A DNA stretch of 64,000 nucleotides, from NCBI RefSeq assembly GCF_900218035.1, contig NZ_OBMR01000004.1, positions 62,001-126,000 of the forward strand, in the 5' to 3' direction. The position numbers and the translations under genes were made by a program. The notes below the pieces were generated by a model. It did no database searches. It was not told where the DNA came from and saw nothing but the letters and a program-made list of their open reading frames with translations. Positions 26,181-35,677 of this stretch are shown in pieces. The DNA is from Pseudobutyrivibrio ruminis DSM 9787. GTDB taxonomy: Bacteria > Bacillota > Clostridia > Lachnospirales > Lachnospiraceae. Within the stretch, counting starts at the first letter, position 1, and every line of letters begins with the position of its first letter.

Positions 26181-29100
26181 TTATTCCTCATCAAAATCAT
26201 CTGCTACATCTGCAAAATCATCATCTTCTTCAAATGCTGCATCATCTTCATCATCAACAAGATCTCCATCAGAATCAAACTTCTTTGTAGAGAATCCTGC
26301 CTGTGCAAATGAATTATCATCCTCGAAGGCAAAGTTTCTATCGCTTCCAGCGATGATTGCATTGAGGTCTGTATTTCCATATTCACTTGTTTCCATAAGT
26401 TCAACTTCTTCACGATTTTCATCGAGAACACGAACATCAAGACCAAGTGACTGTAATTCCTTAAGTAATACCTTGAATGACTCAGGGATACCTGGCTCAG
26501 GGATGTTTTCGCCCTTGATGATAGCTTCGTATGTCTTAACACGACCGATAACATCATCAGACTTCATTGTAAGGATTTCCTGAAGTGTGTATGATGCACC
26601 ATAAGCCTCAAGAGCCCAAACTTCCATCTCACCGAAACGCTGTCCACCGAACTGTGCTTTACCACCGAGTGGCTGCTGTGTAACAAGTGAGTAAGGACCA
26701 GTTGAACGAGCATGGATCTTATCATCAACAAGGTGGTGAAGCTTAAGGTAATGCATGTGTCCGATTGTTACAGGACCATCAAATGGCTCACCTGTACGAC
26801 CGTCGCGAAGCTGTACTTTACCATCACGAGAGATTGGAACACCCTTCCAAAGTGCACGGTGTGCACGGTTTGTTGAAAGATACTCCATAACATCGTCACG
26901 AAGAATATCAACGTACTTGTCGTAGAATGTCTCTTCGCCGTTTGTAGCTTCTTCCTTGTCAAATGGCATATTTACATAGTCATTTGCAAGCTCAAGTGTA
27001 TCCTGGATATCAATTTCCTTTGCACCATCAAATACTGGTGTCTCAATGTCAAATCCAAGTGCCTTTGCAGCAAGTGAAAGGTGAATCTCAAGGACCTGAC
27101 CGATATTCATACGTGAAGGAACGCCCAATGGGTTAAGTACGATATCAAGTGGACGACCGTTTGGAAGATATGGCATATCTTCTACTGGAAGTACGCGGGA
27201 AACTACACCCTTGTTACCATGACGACCAGCCATCTTATCACCTACACCGATTTTTCTCTTCTGAGCGATGTAGATACGTACTGATTTATTAACACCTGGA
27301 GAAAGCTCATCACCGTTCTCACGAGTAAATACCTTTGCGTCAACAACGATACCATAAGCACCGTGTGGAACACGAAGTGATGTATCACGAACCTCTCTTG
27401 CCTTCTCACCGAAGATTGCAAGAAGAAGTCTTTCTTCTGGAGTACGCTCTGTCTCTCCCTTAGGTGTAACCTTACCAACAAGGATATCACCTGCACGAAC
27501 CTCAGCACCGATACGGATAATACCGCTCTCATCAAGATCCTTAAGTGCGTCATCACCTACACCAGCAACATCACGTGTGATTTCCTCTGGTCCAAGCTTT
27601 GTATCACGAGCATCGATTTCGTACTCTTCAATATGAATAGATGTATAAACATCATCCTGTACAAGTCTCTCTGAAAGGAGAACCGCATCCTCGTAGTTGT
27701 AACCTTCCCATGTCATGAAACCGATAAGAGGGTTCTTACCAAGGGCAAGCTCACCATTCTTTGTAGAAGGACCATCAGCAATAACCTCGCCTGCTTCTAC
27801 ATGGTCACCCTTAAATACGATTGGACGCTGATTATAGCAGTTAGACTGGTTTGAACGTGTGAACTTAAGAAGATCATACTCATCTCTTGTTCCGTCTTCG
27901 TCAGCCTTGATGATAATACGCTTTGTCTCTGACATCTCTACGATACCAGCACGCTTAGCAACTACGCAGACTCCTGAATCGACAGCTGTCTTTGGTTCCA
28001 TACCTGTACCAACAACTGGAGCCTCTGTAGTAAGAAGAGGTACTGCCTGACGCTGCATGTTTGATCCCATGAGGGCACGTGTAGGGTCATCGTTCTGAAG
28101 GAATGGAATAAGGGCTGTAGCAACTGAGAATACCATCTTAGGAGATACGTCCATGTAATCAAACATAGTCTTATCGTACTCCTGTGTCTCCTCACGGAAA
28201 CGACCAGATACGTTCTTTCTCATGAAGTGGCCTTCTTCGTCAAGCTTGACGTTAGCCTGTGCTACATGATAGTTATCCTCTTCGTCTGCTGTCATATAGA
28301 TAACCTCGTCTGTTACGCGAGGATTCTCTGGGTCTGTTTTATCAATACGTCTGTATGGCGCCTCAATAAAACCATACTCATTGATACGAGCATAGCTTGC
28401 AAGAGAGTTGATAAGACCGATGTTTGGTCCTTCAGGTGTCTCGATAGGGCACATACGTCCATAGTGAGAGTAGTGTACGTCTCGAACCTCGAATCCGGCA
28501 CGGTCTCTTGAAAGACCACCAGGACCAAGGGCAGAAAGACGTCTCTTATGTGTCAACTCACCAAGTGGGTTGTTCTGATCCATGAACTGTGACAACTGTG
28601 ATGAACCAAAGAACTCTTTGATTGCAGCTGTAACAGGCTTGATGTTGATGAGGTTCTGTGGAGAAATATCCTCAAGGTCACGAGTTGTCATACGCTCACG
28701 TACAACCTTCTCGAGACGTGATAAACCAATTCTGTACTGGTTCTGTAAAAGCTCACCAACAGCACGAATACGACGGTTACCAAGGTGATCGATATCGTCA
28801 TCCTTACCAATGCCGTACTCAAGATGCATATTGTAGTTGATTGATGCAAATACATCCTCAACTGTAATGTGCTTTGGAATCAAATCAGCTACTGAACGCT
28901 CAATAGCATCCTCAATATCTTCTTTTGTTGTGTTTTCTGAAAGAATTCTCTCTAATACTGGATAGTATACAAGCTCAGTAATACCAAGAGCTTCTGCATC
29001 GATATCAACAAACTTTGTGATATCAACCATCATGTTTGAAAGAACCTTTACATTGCGTGTCTCAGTCTGGATGAATACATGAGTAACAGCTGCATTCTGG

Positions 29101-30086
29101 ATCTCATCAGCCTTCTCGAGTGTAATCTTATCTCCAGCCTTTGCAATAATCTCGCCAGTTGTAGTGTCAACTACATCCTCTGCAAGAATCTGACCTGCAA
29201 TACGATTGCGAAGCATAAGCTTCTTATTGAATTTATAACGTCCTACCTTTGCAAGATCGTAACGTCTTGGGTCAAAGAACATACCGTGAATTAATGACTC
29301 GGCGCTATCCTTTGCAAGTGGCTCGCCTGGACGGAGCTTACGATATAACTCAAGTAAGCCTCCTTCGTAGCTACCCTGAGGATTCTTCTCAGTAATAGAA
29401 GGATCCTTTGCGAATGTAGCAAGAATCTTTGGCTCTTCGCCAAATACATCAATAATTTCCTGGTTTGTACCTAAACCAAGAGCACGAATAAGTACTGTAA
29501 CAGGTACTTTTCTGTTGCGGTCTACACGAACATAGAAAACGTCATTGGAATCTGTCTCATACTCTAACCATGCACCTCGGTTAGGTATTACTGTACATGA
29601 ATAGAGCTCCTTACCAATCTTGTCGTGACCGATAGCATAGTAGATACCTGGTGAACGAACAAGCTGACTGACGATAACACGCTCTGCTCCATTAATAACG
29701 AATGTGCCAGTCTCTGTCATAAGTGGTAAATCACCCATGAAAATTTCATGCTCCTGCATGTCTCCGGACTCCTTGTTTACAAGGCGTACCTTTACTTTCA
29801 AAGGTGCTGCGTATGTTGCATCTCTTTCCTTGCACTGTGGGATGGTGTACTTAACTTCATCCTTGCACAATGTAAAGTCAACAAAGTGCAACTCAAGCTG
29901 ATTACCCCTATCCTGAATAGGAGAGATATCAGCAAATGCTTCTTTTAATCCGTCCTTAACGAACCAGTCATAACTGTTCTTCTGGACCTCGATTAAATTA
30001 GGCATTTCAAGTACCTCTTTTTGTCTCGAGTAACTCATACGCAAGTTCTTTCCAGCTTTCACTGGACGTATTCTGTTTTTCTCCAT
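26181..30086 (-). CDS. rpoB: RNA polymerase subunit beta
   Basis: 1301-aa second-largest core subunit. The start at 30086 is chosen because GAGGTGG stands seven bases upstream and the protein then begins MEKNRIRP; the same frame stays open 57 codons further upstream, across the predicted promoter, which is chance. The rifampicin region reads [18 protein letters not shown] then [13 protein letters not shown], with no known resistance change. The C-terminus carries an unusually long acidic tail ([20 protein letters not shown]). It has its own promoter and a roughly 115-base leader after the rplL terminator. Confidence 0.98.
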   Translation of the reverse strand: MEKNRIRPVKAGKNLRMSYSRQKEVLEMPNLIEVQKNSYDWFVKDGLKEAFADISPIQDRGNQLELHFVDFTLCKDEVKYTIPQCKERDATYAAPLKVKVRLVNKESGDMQEHEIFMGDLPLMTETGTFVINGAERVIVSQLVRSPGIYYAIGHDKIGKELYSCTVIPNRGAWLEYETDSNDVFYVRVDRNRKVPVTVLIRALGLGTNQEIIDVFGEEPKILATFAKDPSITEKNPQGSYEGGLLELYRKLRPGEPLAKDSAESLIHGMFFDPRRYDLAKVGRYKFNKKLMLRNRIAGQILAEDVVDTTTGEIIAKAGDKITLEKADEIQNAAVTHVFIQTETRNVKVLSNMMVDITKFVDIDAEALGITELVYYPVLERILSENTTKEDIEDAIERSVADLIPKHITVEDVFASINYNMHLEYGIGKDDDIDHLGNRRIRAVGELLQNQYRIGLSRLEKVVRERMTTRDLEDISPQNLINIKPVTAAIKEFFGSSQLSQFMDQNNPLGELTHKRRLSALGPGGLSRDRAGFEVRDVHYSHYGRMCPIETPEGPNIGLINSLASYARINEYGFIEAPYRRIDKTDPENPRVTDEVIYMTADEEDNYHVAQANVKLDEEGHFMRKNVSGRFREETQEYDKTMFDYMDVSPKMVFSVATALIPFLQNDDPTRALMGSNMQRQAVPLLTTEAPVVGTGMEPKTAVDSGVCVVAKRAGIVEMSETKRIIIKADEDGTRDEYDLLKFTRSNQSNCYNQRPIVFKGDHVEAGEVIADGPSTKNGELALGKNPLIGFMTWEGYNYEDAVLLSERLVQDDVYTSIHIEEYEIDARDTKLGPEEITRDVAGVGDDALKDLDESGIIRIGAEVRAGDILVGKVTPKGETERTPEERLLLAIFGEKAREVRDTSLRVPHGAYGIVVDAKVFTRENGDELSPGVNKSVRIYIAQKRKIGVGDKMAGRHGNKGVVSRVLPVEDMPYLPNGRPLDIVLNPLGVPSRMNIGQVLEIHLSLAAKALGFDIETPVFDGAKEIDIQDTLELANDYVNMPFDKEEATNGEETFYDKYVDILRDDVMEYLSTNRAHRALWKGVPISRDGKVQLRDGRTGEPFDGPVTIGHMHYLKLHHLVDDKIHARSTGPYSLVTQQPLGGKAQFGGQRFGEMEVWALEAYGASYTLQEILTMKSDDVIGRVKTYEAIIKGENIPEPGIPESFKVLLKELQSLGLDVRVLDENREEVELMETSEYGNTDLNAIIAGSDRNFAFEDDNSFAQAGFSTKKFDSDGDLVDDEDDAAFEEDDDFADVADDFDEE

Positions 30087-30205
30087 TGACGTTCCACCTC
30101 TCATAATATTTAAATTTGGATAAATCTTATCAAATAAAATGTGTGAAAATCCGTGCATAAAAATAAGCATAGAAATACACACTGCACCACAATAGTGCAA
30201 ACTAC

Positions 30206-30235
30206 ATTCTATGCCAAAGTCAATAACAAAGTCAA
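30206..30235 (-). promoter_or_regulatory. rpoB: Probable rpoB promoter
   Basis: TTGACT (30230-30235), 18 bases, TAGAAT (30206-30211) on the minus strand. It lies just downstream of the rplL terminator. The leader then has a small hairpin, TGCAC/GTGCA (30183-30199). Confidence 0.7.
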
Positions 30236-30261
30236 GTATTAAATTAGATATTTTCAAAAAA

Positions 30262-30291
30262 ATTTAGCAGGTTCGTATGAACCTGCTAAAT
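30262..30291 (-). terminator. Terminator between rplL and rpoB
   Basis: A perfect 13-bp stem, ATTTAGCAGGTTC (30262-30274) with GAACCTGCTAAAT (30279-30291), loop of four, followed by a run of six T residues on the minus strand. It separates the rplJL unit from rpoBC, or attenuates between them. Confidence 0.93.
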
Positions 30292-30311
30292 ATAAAACAA
30301 TCGAGTTTGAA

Positions 30312-30686
30312 TTACTTAAGAGTAACCTTTGCACCGATCTCCTCAAGCTGAGCCTTGATTGACTCTGCTGTAGCCTTGTCAGCTGCTTCCTTGATAACCT
30401 TTGGTGCGCCATCAACGAGTTCCTTAGCTTCCTTAAGTCCAAGACCAGTAGCCTCACGAACAACCTTGATAACCTTAACCTTCTCAGAACCTACTTCTGT
30501 AAGCTCTACGTCGAACTCGTCCTTCTCCTCAGCTGCTGCTGCATCGCCAGCTGCTGCTGCAACTACAACGCCTGCTGCTGCAGAAACGCCGAACTCTTCC
30601 TCACATGCCTTTACAAGGTCATTTAACTCTAATACGCTAAGCTCTTTGATAGCTGCGATAAACTCTTCTGTTGTCATCTTTGCCAT
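30312..30686 (-). CDS. rplL: 50S ribosomal protein L7/L12
   Basis: 124-aa stalk protein that recruits translational GTPases. Typical layout: N-terminal dimerisation helix ([19 protein letters not shown]), an Ala-rich hinge ([17 protein letters not shown]), and the C-terminal domain with [18 protein letters not shown] and the GTPase-contact region [14 protein letters not shown] precedes the ATG. It lies 41 bases after rplJ. Confidence 0.99.
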   Translation of the reverse strand: MAKMTTEEFIAAIKELSVLELNDLVKACEEEFGVSAAAGVVVAAAAGDAAAAEEKDEFDVELTEVGSEKVKVIKVVREATGLGLKEAKELVDGAPKVIKEAADKATAESIKAQLEEIGAKVTLK

Positions 30687-30727
30687 GATTATTTTCCTCC
30701 ATTAAATAATAATAAAAATCAATTAAA

Positions 30728-31282
30728 TTACTCTGCTTCTGTTGCAGGTGCTTCCTCTGCTGGAGCCTCTGCCTCTGCAGCTGGTGCCTCTGTAGATGCA
30801 CCACCCTGCTCTGCGATCTGGTTGAGAACGCGAGCGAAGTTTGTGATTGGTGACTGTAAGCTTCCAAGTAACTTTGAAAGAAGTTCCTCTCTGCTTGGTA
30901 CAGCTGCAACTGCTGACATACCATTAGCATCATAGAATGTACCTTCTACGACACCAGCCTTAATCTCAAGGTTTGTAGCTGTCTTAGCAAATTTAGCAAG
31001 AATTCTTGCTGGAGCTGTAGCATCATCCTTTGAAACAGCGATTGCACTTGGTCCTTCAAGAACATCATCAAGTGATGCAAAATCTGTTCCCTCGAAAGCA
31101 CGCTTCATAAGTGTGTTCTTGTATACCTTGTAAGTAACACCAGCCTCGCGAAGCTGCTTACGTAACTGTGTGTCTTCTGCAACTGTAAGTCCACGAGCGT
31201 CTACAACTACAACTGAAGCTGCATCCTTAATCTGCTCTGAGATCTCGTCAACTATTGGCTGCTTTAATTCAACTTTTGCCAC
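30728..31282 (-). CDS. rplJ: 50S ribosomal protein L10
   Basis: 184-aa base of the L7/L12 stalk. The rRNA-binding N-terminal domain (VVVDARGLTVAEDTQLRKQL, then YKVYKNTLMKRA) and the L12-binding helix (LASLLGSLQ-like: LLSKLLGSLQSPITNF) are present. The C-terminus carries a low-complexity Ala/Glu/Pro tail of about 25 residues, as in several clostridia. The start codon is GTG at 31282, with GGAGG eight bases upstream. Expression is probably autoregulated through the L10 leader upstream. Confidence 0.98.
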   Translation of the reverse strand: MAKVELKQPIVDEISEQIKDAASVVVVDARGLTVAEDTQLRKQLREAGVTYKVYKNTLMKRAFEGTDFASLDDVLEGPSAIAVSKDDATAPARILAKFAKTATNLEIKAGVVEGTFYDANGMSAVAAVPSREELLSKLLGSLQSPITNFARVLNQIAEQGGASTEAPAAEAEAPAEEAPATEAE

Positions 31283-31335
31283 GAATTTTTCCTCCTTATA
31301 ATATTTGTTTGTTGCTTATATGAGGATAAAGTAAA

Positions 31336-31450
31336 ACCCTCTATGTCAAAGACATAGAGGGTGATTAATCGATAAATACTTAATCGTCCTCGGCTGGTAG
31401 ATAAAATCTTTACGGCTAACGCCACCTGCTGTCTTCGGCAACAACTTTAT
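31336..31450 (-). ncRNA. L10 ribosomal protein leader with attenuator
   Basis: The minus-strand leader between the rplJ promoter and gene contains the conserved L10-leader parts GCCGAAGACAGCAGGTG (about 31424-31440) and, further on, CCAGCCGAGG (about 31387-31396), which form the kink-turn-containing site bound by the L10(L12)4 complex. A perfect 12-bp hairpin (31336-31347 with 31351-31362, loop AAA) and a TTTTAC stretch follow and look like the attenuator. Excess L10-L12 would favour termination before rplJ. Confidence 0.85.
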
Positions 31451-31452
31451 GC

Positions 31453-31482
31453 ATTATATCATCATGTATATTGGGCTGTCAA
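31453..31482 (-). promoter_or_regulatory. rplJL promoter
   Basis: TTGACA (31477-31482), 18 bases, TATAAT (31453-31458) on the minus strand, beginning right after the rplA stop. It would start transcription at the L10 leader. Confidence 0.88.
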
Positions 31483-31485
31483 CAA

Positions 31486-32181
31486 TTAGTTAGAAACCTT
31501 TGCAACATTAAGCTTAACGCCAGGTCCCATTGTAGGAGCAAGTGAAATGCTCTTAATGTACTGACCCTTTAAGCTTGCTGGCTTAGCCTTGTTGATAGCG
31601 TCCATAAGAGTCTGGAAGTTGTCCGCTAACTGCTCCTCTGTGAAAGAAGCCTTTCCGATAGGTACATGGATAATGTTTGTCTTATCAAGTCTATACTCAA
31701 TCTTACCAGCTTTGATTTCTTCAACAGCCTTAGCAACATCCATTGTTACTGTACCAGCCTTAGGGTTTGGCATAAGTCCTCTAGGTCCAAGTACACGACC
31801 AAGACGGCCAACAACACCCATCATGTCTGGAGTAGCAACTACTGAATCGAACTCTGCCCAACCTTCGTTCTGAATCTTAGGGATGAGTTCCTCGCCGCCT
31901 ACGAAATCAGCGCCTGCAGCCTGTGCCTCATCAAGCTTAGCACCCTTAGCGAATACTAAAACTCGAACAGTCTTACCTGTACCGTGTGGAAGTACTACAG
32001 CACCACGAATCTGCTGCTCAGCGTGACGTCCGTCACAACCAGTTCTGATATGAGCTTCAATTGTCTCATCAAATTTTGCAGTAGCATTCTTCTTTACCTG
32101 TGCGATTGCTTCTGCTGGATCGAATGCAGCTGACTTATCGTATGAGCTAACAGCTGCAACGTATTTCTTTCCTCTTTTCAT
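31486..32181 (-). CDS. rplA: 50S ribosomal protein L1
   Basis: 231-aa protein of the L1 stalk near the ribosomal E site. Standard sequence (KRGKKY, then [14 protein letters not shown]; the conserved [10 protein letters not shown] near residue 130; C-terminal [13 protein letters not shown]). AGGAGG precedes the ATG. It follows rplK by 83 bases, a gap with no clear structure that could hold an L1 binding site. Confidence 0.99.
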   Translation of the reverse strand: MKRGKKYVAAVSSYDKSAAFDPAEAIAQVKKNATAKFDETIEAHIRTGCDGRHAEQQIRGAVVLPHGTGKTVRVLVFAKGAKLDEAQAAGADFVGGEELIPKIQNEGWAEFDSVVATPDMMGVVGRLGRVLGPRGLMPNPKAGTVTMDVAKAVEEIKAGKIEYRLDKTNIIHVPIGKASFTEEQLADNFQTLMDAINKAKPASLKGQYIKSISLAPTMGPGVKLNVAKVSN

Positions 32182-32264
32182 GTTTACCTCCTGTGGTTTA
32201 TCGAGCTAATGCTCTCCCACTCAAATCTTTAATAGTAAGAACGTTGTTTTCGCTAAGCTGTGAA

Positions 32265-32690
32265 TTATTCAACAACCTCAACGCCCATTGATCTACATGT
32301 TCCTTCGATCATGCTCATAGCAGCCTCAAGTGATGCTGCGTTAAGGTCAGGCATCTTTGTCTCTGCGATTTCCTGAACCTGAGCCTTTGTAATCTTTGCA
32401 ACCTTTGTCTTGTTAGGTGTGCCTGAAGCCTTCTGAAGCTTGCAAGCCTTCTTAATAAGAACTGCTGCTGGTGGAGTCTTTGTGATGAAGCTGAAGCTTC
32501 TATCTGCATAAACAGTGATAATTGTAGGAACAATTGTATCTCCCATATCTGCTGTCTTTGCGTTAAACTGCTTTGTAAACTCCACGATGTTTACACCATG
32601 CTGACCAAGTGCTGGACCAACTGGTGGGGCTGGTGTAGCCTTGCCTGCTGGAATCTGCAACTTGATATAGCCTTCAATTTTCTTTGCCAT
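32265..32690 (-). CDS. rplK: 50S ribosomal protein L11
   Basis: 141-aa protein of the GTPase-associated centre and target of thiopeptides. The N-terminal domain begins [20 protein letters not shown] with the Pro-rich [16 protein letters not shown]; the C-terminal rRNA-binding domain follows. The start at 32690 has AGGAGG seven bases upstream; the frame is open to 32732, but those 14 residues have no counterpart and lie inside nusG. It begins 10 bases after the nusG stop. Confidence 0.98.
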   Translation of the reverse strand: MAKKIEGYIKLQIPAGKATPAPPVGPALGQHGVNIVEFTKQFNAKTADMGDTIVPTIITVYADRSFSFITKTPPAAVLIKKACKLQKASGTPNKTKVAKITKAQVQEIAETKMPDLNAASLEAAMSMIEGTCRSMGVEVVE

Positions 32691-32700
32691 GATATTCCTC

Positions 32701-33231
32701 CTAATCCATCTTGCGTACGTCTGTGAAATCAATTTCTACTGGTGTTTCACGTCCGAACATTTCAACGCTGATGGTTACTGTCTGCTTCTTAGCATTGATA
32801 GACTTAACAACGCCCACAGTATCTTTCCAGGTACCGTCTACGACACTAAGAGTATCTCCGACTTCGAAGTCAACCTCAACGTTGACTCTTTCAGTGCTTT
32901 CGCCTAGTAAGTATGCTTTAACTTCAGCCTCTGACAATGGCACTGGTTTACTTCCTGGTCCAACGAAGCCTGTAACACCTCTAGTATTTCTGACAACGTA
33001 CCAGGTCTCGTCATTCATAATCATCTCAATAAGAACGTAACCAGGGTACATCTTCTTTGAAACTTGTTTCTTGACGCCGTCCCTAGTTTCGGTAACCTCA
33101 ACCATTGGTACTCTAACATCAAGAATCTGCTCCTCGAGATGTTGTGTCTCGATAGCCTTTTCAATGTTTGTCTTGACTTTGTTCTCATAGCCTGAGTAAG
33201 TATGAACTACATACCACTTTGCCTCTGCCAT
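32701..33231 (-). CDS. nusG: Transcription termination/antitermination factor NusG
   Basis: 176-aa factor binding RNA polymerase and, in relatives, NusE or Rho. The N-terminal NGN domain starts [19 protein letters not shown]. The C-terminal KOW domain is seen as [14 protein letters not shown] then [10 protein letters not shown]. The start at 33231 has GGAGG eight bases upstream; an ATG at 33246 overlaps the secE stop and has no site of its own. It sits in the standard secE-nusG-rplK order. Confidence 0.98.
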   Translation of the reverse strand: MAEAKWYVVHTYSGYENKVKTNIEKAIETQHLEEQILDVRVPMVEVTETRDGVKKQVSKKMYPGYVLIEMIMNDETWYVVRNTRGVTGFVGPGSKPVPLSEAEVKAYLLGESTERVNVEVDFEVGDTLSVVDGTWKDTVGVVKSINAKKQTVTISVEMFGRETPVEIDFTDVRKMD

Positions 33232-33245
33232 ATGCGATGCCTCCA

Positions 33246-33443
33246 TTATAAATTAACTAGGATATTTACACCCTTGTTGATCACTGCATCTAAAACGATG
33301 ATGATCACTGCTACAACTACTGACACAGCAACAACTGCTGTTGTCTGTTTTGACACGTCCTTTGGATCTGCCCAGACAATCTTTCCGAATTCTGTCTTAA
33401 GACCCGCAAAACGTCCTGACTTGGTTTTCTTTTCCTCTGCCAT
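33246..33443 (-). CDS. secE: Preprotein translocase subunit SecE
   Basis: 65-aa single-spanning clamp subunit of the SecYEG channel. The N-terminal cytoplasmic amphipathic part (GRFAGLKTEFGKIVWADP) is followed by one membrane helix (about 33-58). This is the short one-helix Gram-positive form. GGGAGG precedes the ATG. It is located between rpmG and nusG. Confidence 0.97.
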   Translation of the reverse strand: MAEEKKTKSGRFAGLKTEFGKIVWADPKDVSKQTTAVVAVSVVVAVIIIVLDAVINKGVNILVNL

Positions 33444-33461
33444 TTTGCACCTCCCGGATGA

Positions 33462-33611
33462 CTATTTAGTCTCTTTGTGCATTGTGTGCTTCTTGCAGAA
33501 TCTGCAATACTTCTTTGTTTCCATTCTGTCAGGGTGTGTCTTCTTGTCTTTTGTCATGTTGTAATTACGCTGCTGGCACTCTGTGCAAGCTAATGTTATC
33601 TTTGTGCGCAC
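33462..33611 (-). CDS. rpmG: 50S ribosomal protein L33
   Basis: 49-aa zinc-ribbon ribosomal protein, easily missed because it is short and starts with GTG (33609-33611). Its translation begins [17 protein letters not shown] and ends [10 protein letters not shown]. The two CxxC pairs (CTEC and CRFC) form the zinc site, so this is the zinc-dependent C+ form. GGAGG lies eight bases upstream of the GTG. It is the first gene of the rpmG-secE-nusG-rplKA unit and has its own promoter. Confidence 0.97.
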   Translation of the reverse strand: MRTKITLACTECQQRNYNMTKDKKTHPDRMETKKYCRFCKKHTMHKETK

Positions 33612-33700
33612 AACTTCCACCTCCGTTAAATTTCTACTTTGGTCTACTTATACTCACTTGTCATAGCGAACAATTTGACAAGGCGAAAAAAGAGCATAAA

Positions 33701-33768
33701 AAAAAGACCTGCTTTTCTTAGTCGCTAGCTAAATTTAGCACACGACGCAAGAACTGTCAAGTCTTTTT
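33701..33768 (-). terminator. Long terminator-like hairpin that contains the rpmG promoter
   Basis: AAAAAGAC (33701-33708) pairs with GTCTTTTT (33761-33768); inside, TTCTTAGTCG (33715-33724) pairs with CGACGCAAGAA (33743-33753), and the centre is a perfect GCTAAATTTAGC. On the minus strand it ends in eight T residues. It lies 12 bases after the stop of the ABC permease gene, so it probably terminates that operon. The -35 and -10 of rpmG are inside its arms. Confidence 0.65.
33732..33760 (-). promoter_or_regulatory. rpmG-secE-nusG promoter
   Basis: TTGACA (33755-33760), 17 bases, TAAATT (33732-33737) on the minus strand. The leader to the rpmG GTG is about 115 bases. It overlaps the terminator-like hairpin. 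Confidence 0.8.
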
Positions 33769-33779
33769 CATTATTATGT

Positions 33780-34640
33780 TTAGCCCTTTACACCACCAAG
33801 TGTAACGCCACCTACAATATATCTAGAAAGTATTAGGTATACAATTATAACAGGGAAGATTGAGAATGCAATCATAATATAAACCTGTCCCATGTCAAAC
33901 TTTAACCAGTCTGCATTACGAAGCTGAGCAATTAAAATAGGAAGTGTCTTCTTTGTATCATCGTGAAGAACAAGAGCTGGAGTGAAGTAATTATTCCAGC
34001 TACCTACAAAGCTGAATATTGCCTGTACAGCAATTGCTGGCTTCATAAGGGGTACTACAATCTGGTTAAATGTTCTAAATTCGCCAGAACCATCAATTCT
34101 GGCAGCCTCGATTAAGGAAAGAGGTAATGTAGAATCCATGTATTGCTTCATATAAAAGAATACAGCAGGAGATGCAATCGCAGGAATAATAAGTGGGATA
34201 GCACTATTATCCAAATGCATCTTGTCAATGAGCTGCAAGAAACCAAGTACAGTTACCTGTGTTGGAATCATCATAATCATTAATATGAAGGTAAACATAA
34301 ACTTCTTTAATTTGAAGTCATATGCATGGATAGCATAAGCTGTCATTGTTGAAAAATATGTTGCAAGTGTAGCTGTAAGTACAGCGATTAAAAGTGAGTT
34401 AATCATACCACTTACAATAGGTAATGTTCCGTTTTTCAAGTTTGTCCAGTTCTCAATAAGATGGACACTTGGAAATGGAGTGAAACCTGCGCTCAATTCC
34501 GAATTACTTCTAGTAGAATTGATAAACAATACGTAGAACCAGAATAAGCACAAGAACGAAATTAAAATCAATACTATATAAGAAACTATTCTTCTAGCAT
34601 GGACTCCGCCGCCCTGACTATTACTTGTGTTATTTGCCAT
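33780..34640 (-). CDS. Sugar ABC transporter permease (MalG type)
   Basis: 286-aa inner-membrane permease of the carbohydrate uptake-1 class. Six hydrophobic segments are seen, with the ATPase-coupling loop EAARIDGSGEFRTFNQIVVP (EAA motif) near residue 185. The start at 34640 has AGGAG seven bases upstream, inside a frame open to 34655. It is the last gene of the binding protein / MalF-type / MalG-type set. The transporter has no ATPase gene here, as is common when one shared MsmK-type ATPase serves several importers. Confidence 0.95.
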   Translation of the reverse strand: MANNTSNSQGGGVHARRIVSYIVLILISFLCLFWFYVLFINSTRSNSELSAGFTPFPSVHLIENWTNLKNGTLPIVSGMINSLLIAVLTATLATYFSTMTAYAIHAYDFKLKKFMFTFILMIMMIPTQVTVLGFLQLIDKMHLDNSAIPLIIPAIASPAVFFYMKQYMDSTLPLSLIEAARIDGSGEFRTFNQIVVPLMKPAIAVQAIFSFVGSWNNYFTPALVLHDDTKKTLPILIAQLRNADWLKFDMGQVYIMIAFSIFPVIIVYLILSRYIVGGVTLGGVKG

Positions 34641-34679
34641 TTTTATTCTCCTCATCTATTTTACTTAATCTCAACGATT

Positions 34680-35588
34680 TTATTTCTGTTCCTGAACATT
34701 AGTAAACTTATAAACTATCAAGCTTAAAATGGCTGTAATTACAAACATAAATACTGAAAGTGCACCTGCAAGTCCAAAGTTCTTACTATATAAATGCTTG
34801 TTCAAGTACATAATCAATGTCATAGATGAACGCATTGGATTACCAGTACCATTTGTTAAGATCTGAGGTACATCAAACATCTGCAAACCACCAATAAGAG
34901 ATGTAATCATAACAAATACAAGAATTGGTCGAAGTAAAGGTAATGTTATTTTATAGAAAATCTGATTAGCAGTTGCACCATCAACCTGAGCAGCCTCAAA
35001 AAGAGATGGATCAATTCCAAGCATACCTGCCATCAGAAGAATTGTCGTATTTCCAAACCACATAAGGCAGTTCATTGTAGCTACCAATCCACGAACACTT
35101 GCCGCATGATCCATAAATGAGAATGCTTCCTTGAATACACCCAACTGGATAAGCAATGAGTTTATTGGTCCGCTATCTGCAAACAATGTAAAGAACAGCA
35201 TAGCAAAAGCTGATGCCATAATTAAGTTTGGTAAATAAATTACCGTTTTAAAGAATGTTTGTCCTTTTAATCTAAGAGATGGATCTGTAAACCATGCTCC
35301 TAATAATAATGAAAGAATAATCTGTGGTATAAAGCCTAAAACCCACATAATCATTGTATTCTTGAAATACATTGGCAAATCACCGTTAGTTATGATTGTC
35401 GCATAGTTTGCAAGACCTACAAAATTAGGTCCAATTTGTGTAAGTCCTGAACGGTAATTTTCAAAGAATGAATTGTAAATAGTTGAAACTAGTGGGATCA
35501 ACTGGAATATTAAAAATATTACTGTAAAAGGTATTAGAAAGATATAACCCCACTTATTATATCTAACAACTTTGCTCTTCTTGTTCAT
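34680..35588 (-). CDS. Sugar ABC transporter permease (MalF type)
   Basis: 302-aa membrane protein with six predicted segments and the EAA coupling loop EAAQVDGATANQIFYKITLP near residue 205. It begins with a basic stretch and a first helix (YIFLIPFTVIFLIFQLIP) typical of carbohydrate ABC permeases. AAGGGAG precedes the ATG. The downstream permease starts 39 bases later. With its partner it would form the channel for the sugar delivered by the binding protein upstream. Confidence 0.95.
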   Translation of the reverse strand: MNKKSKVVRYNKWGYIFLIPFTVIFLIFQLIPLVSTIYNSFFENYRSGLTQIGPNFVGLANYATIITNGDLPMYFKNTMIMWVLGFIPQIILSLLLGAWFTDPSLRLKGQTFFKTVIYLPNLIMASAFAMLFFTLFADSGPINSLLIQLGVFKEAFSFMDHAASVRGLVATMNCLMWFGNTTILLMAGMLGIDPSLFEAAQVDGATANQIFYKITLPLLRPILVFVMITSLIGGLQMFDVPQILTNGTGNPMRSSMTLIMYLNKHLYSKNFGLAGALSVFMFVITAILSLIVYKFTNVQEQK

Positions 35589-35677
35589 AAATGCTCCCTT
35601 TTAGTTCTTTTAAATAGGGCGCACAGGGCCAATCCCCATGCGCCCCAAATCATTTCACAGATTAGTTGCAGCTAGAA

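Noticed and set aside
22490-30086. Open frames on the opposite strand of rpoB and rpoC.
   Set aside because: They lack ribosome binding sites and mirror the codons of highly expressed genes.
30087-30257. 57 extra in-frame codons upstream of the rpoB ATG.
   Set aside because: They cross the predicted promoter and leader, have no ribosome binding site and no family counterpart.
33728-33739. GCTAAATTTAGC palindrome as a separate operator.
   Set aside because: It is the centre of the longer hairpin, so I do not list it separately.
33612-33779. tRNA gene upstream of rpmG, as found in many Firmicutes.
   Set aside because: No cloverleaf can be formed; the structure is the terminator-like hairpin and promoter.
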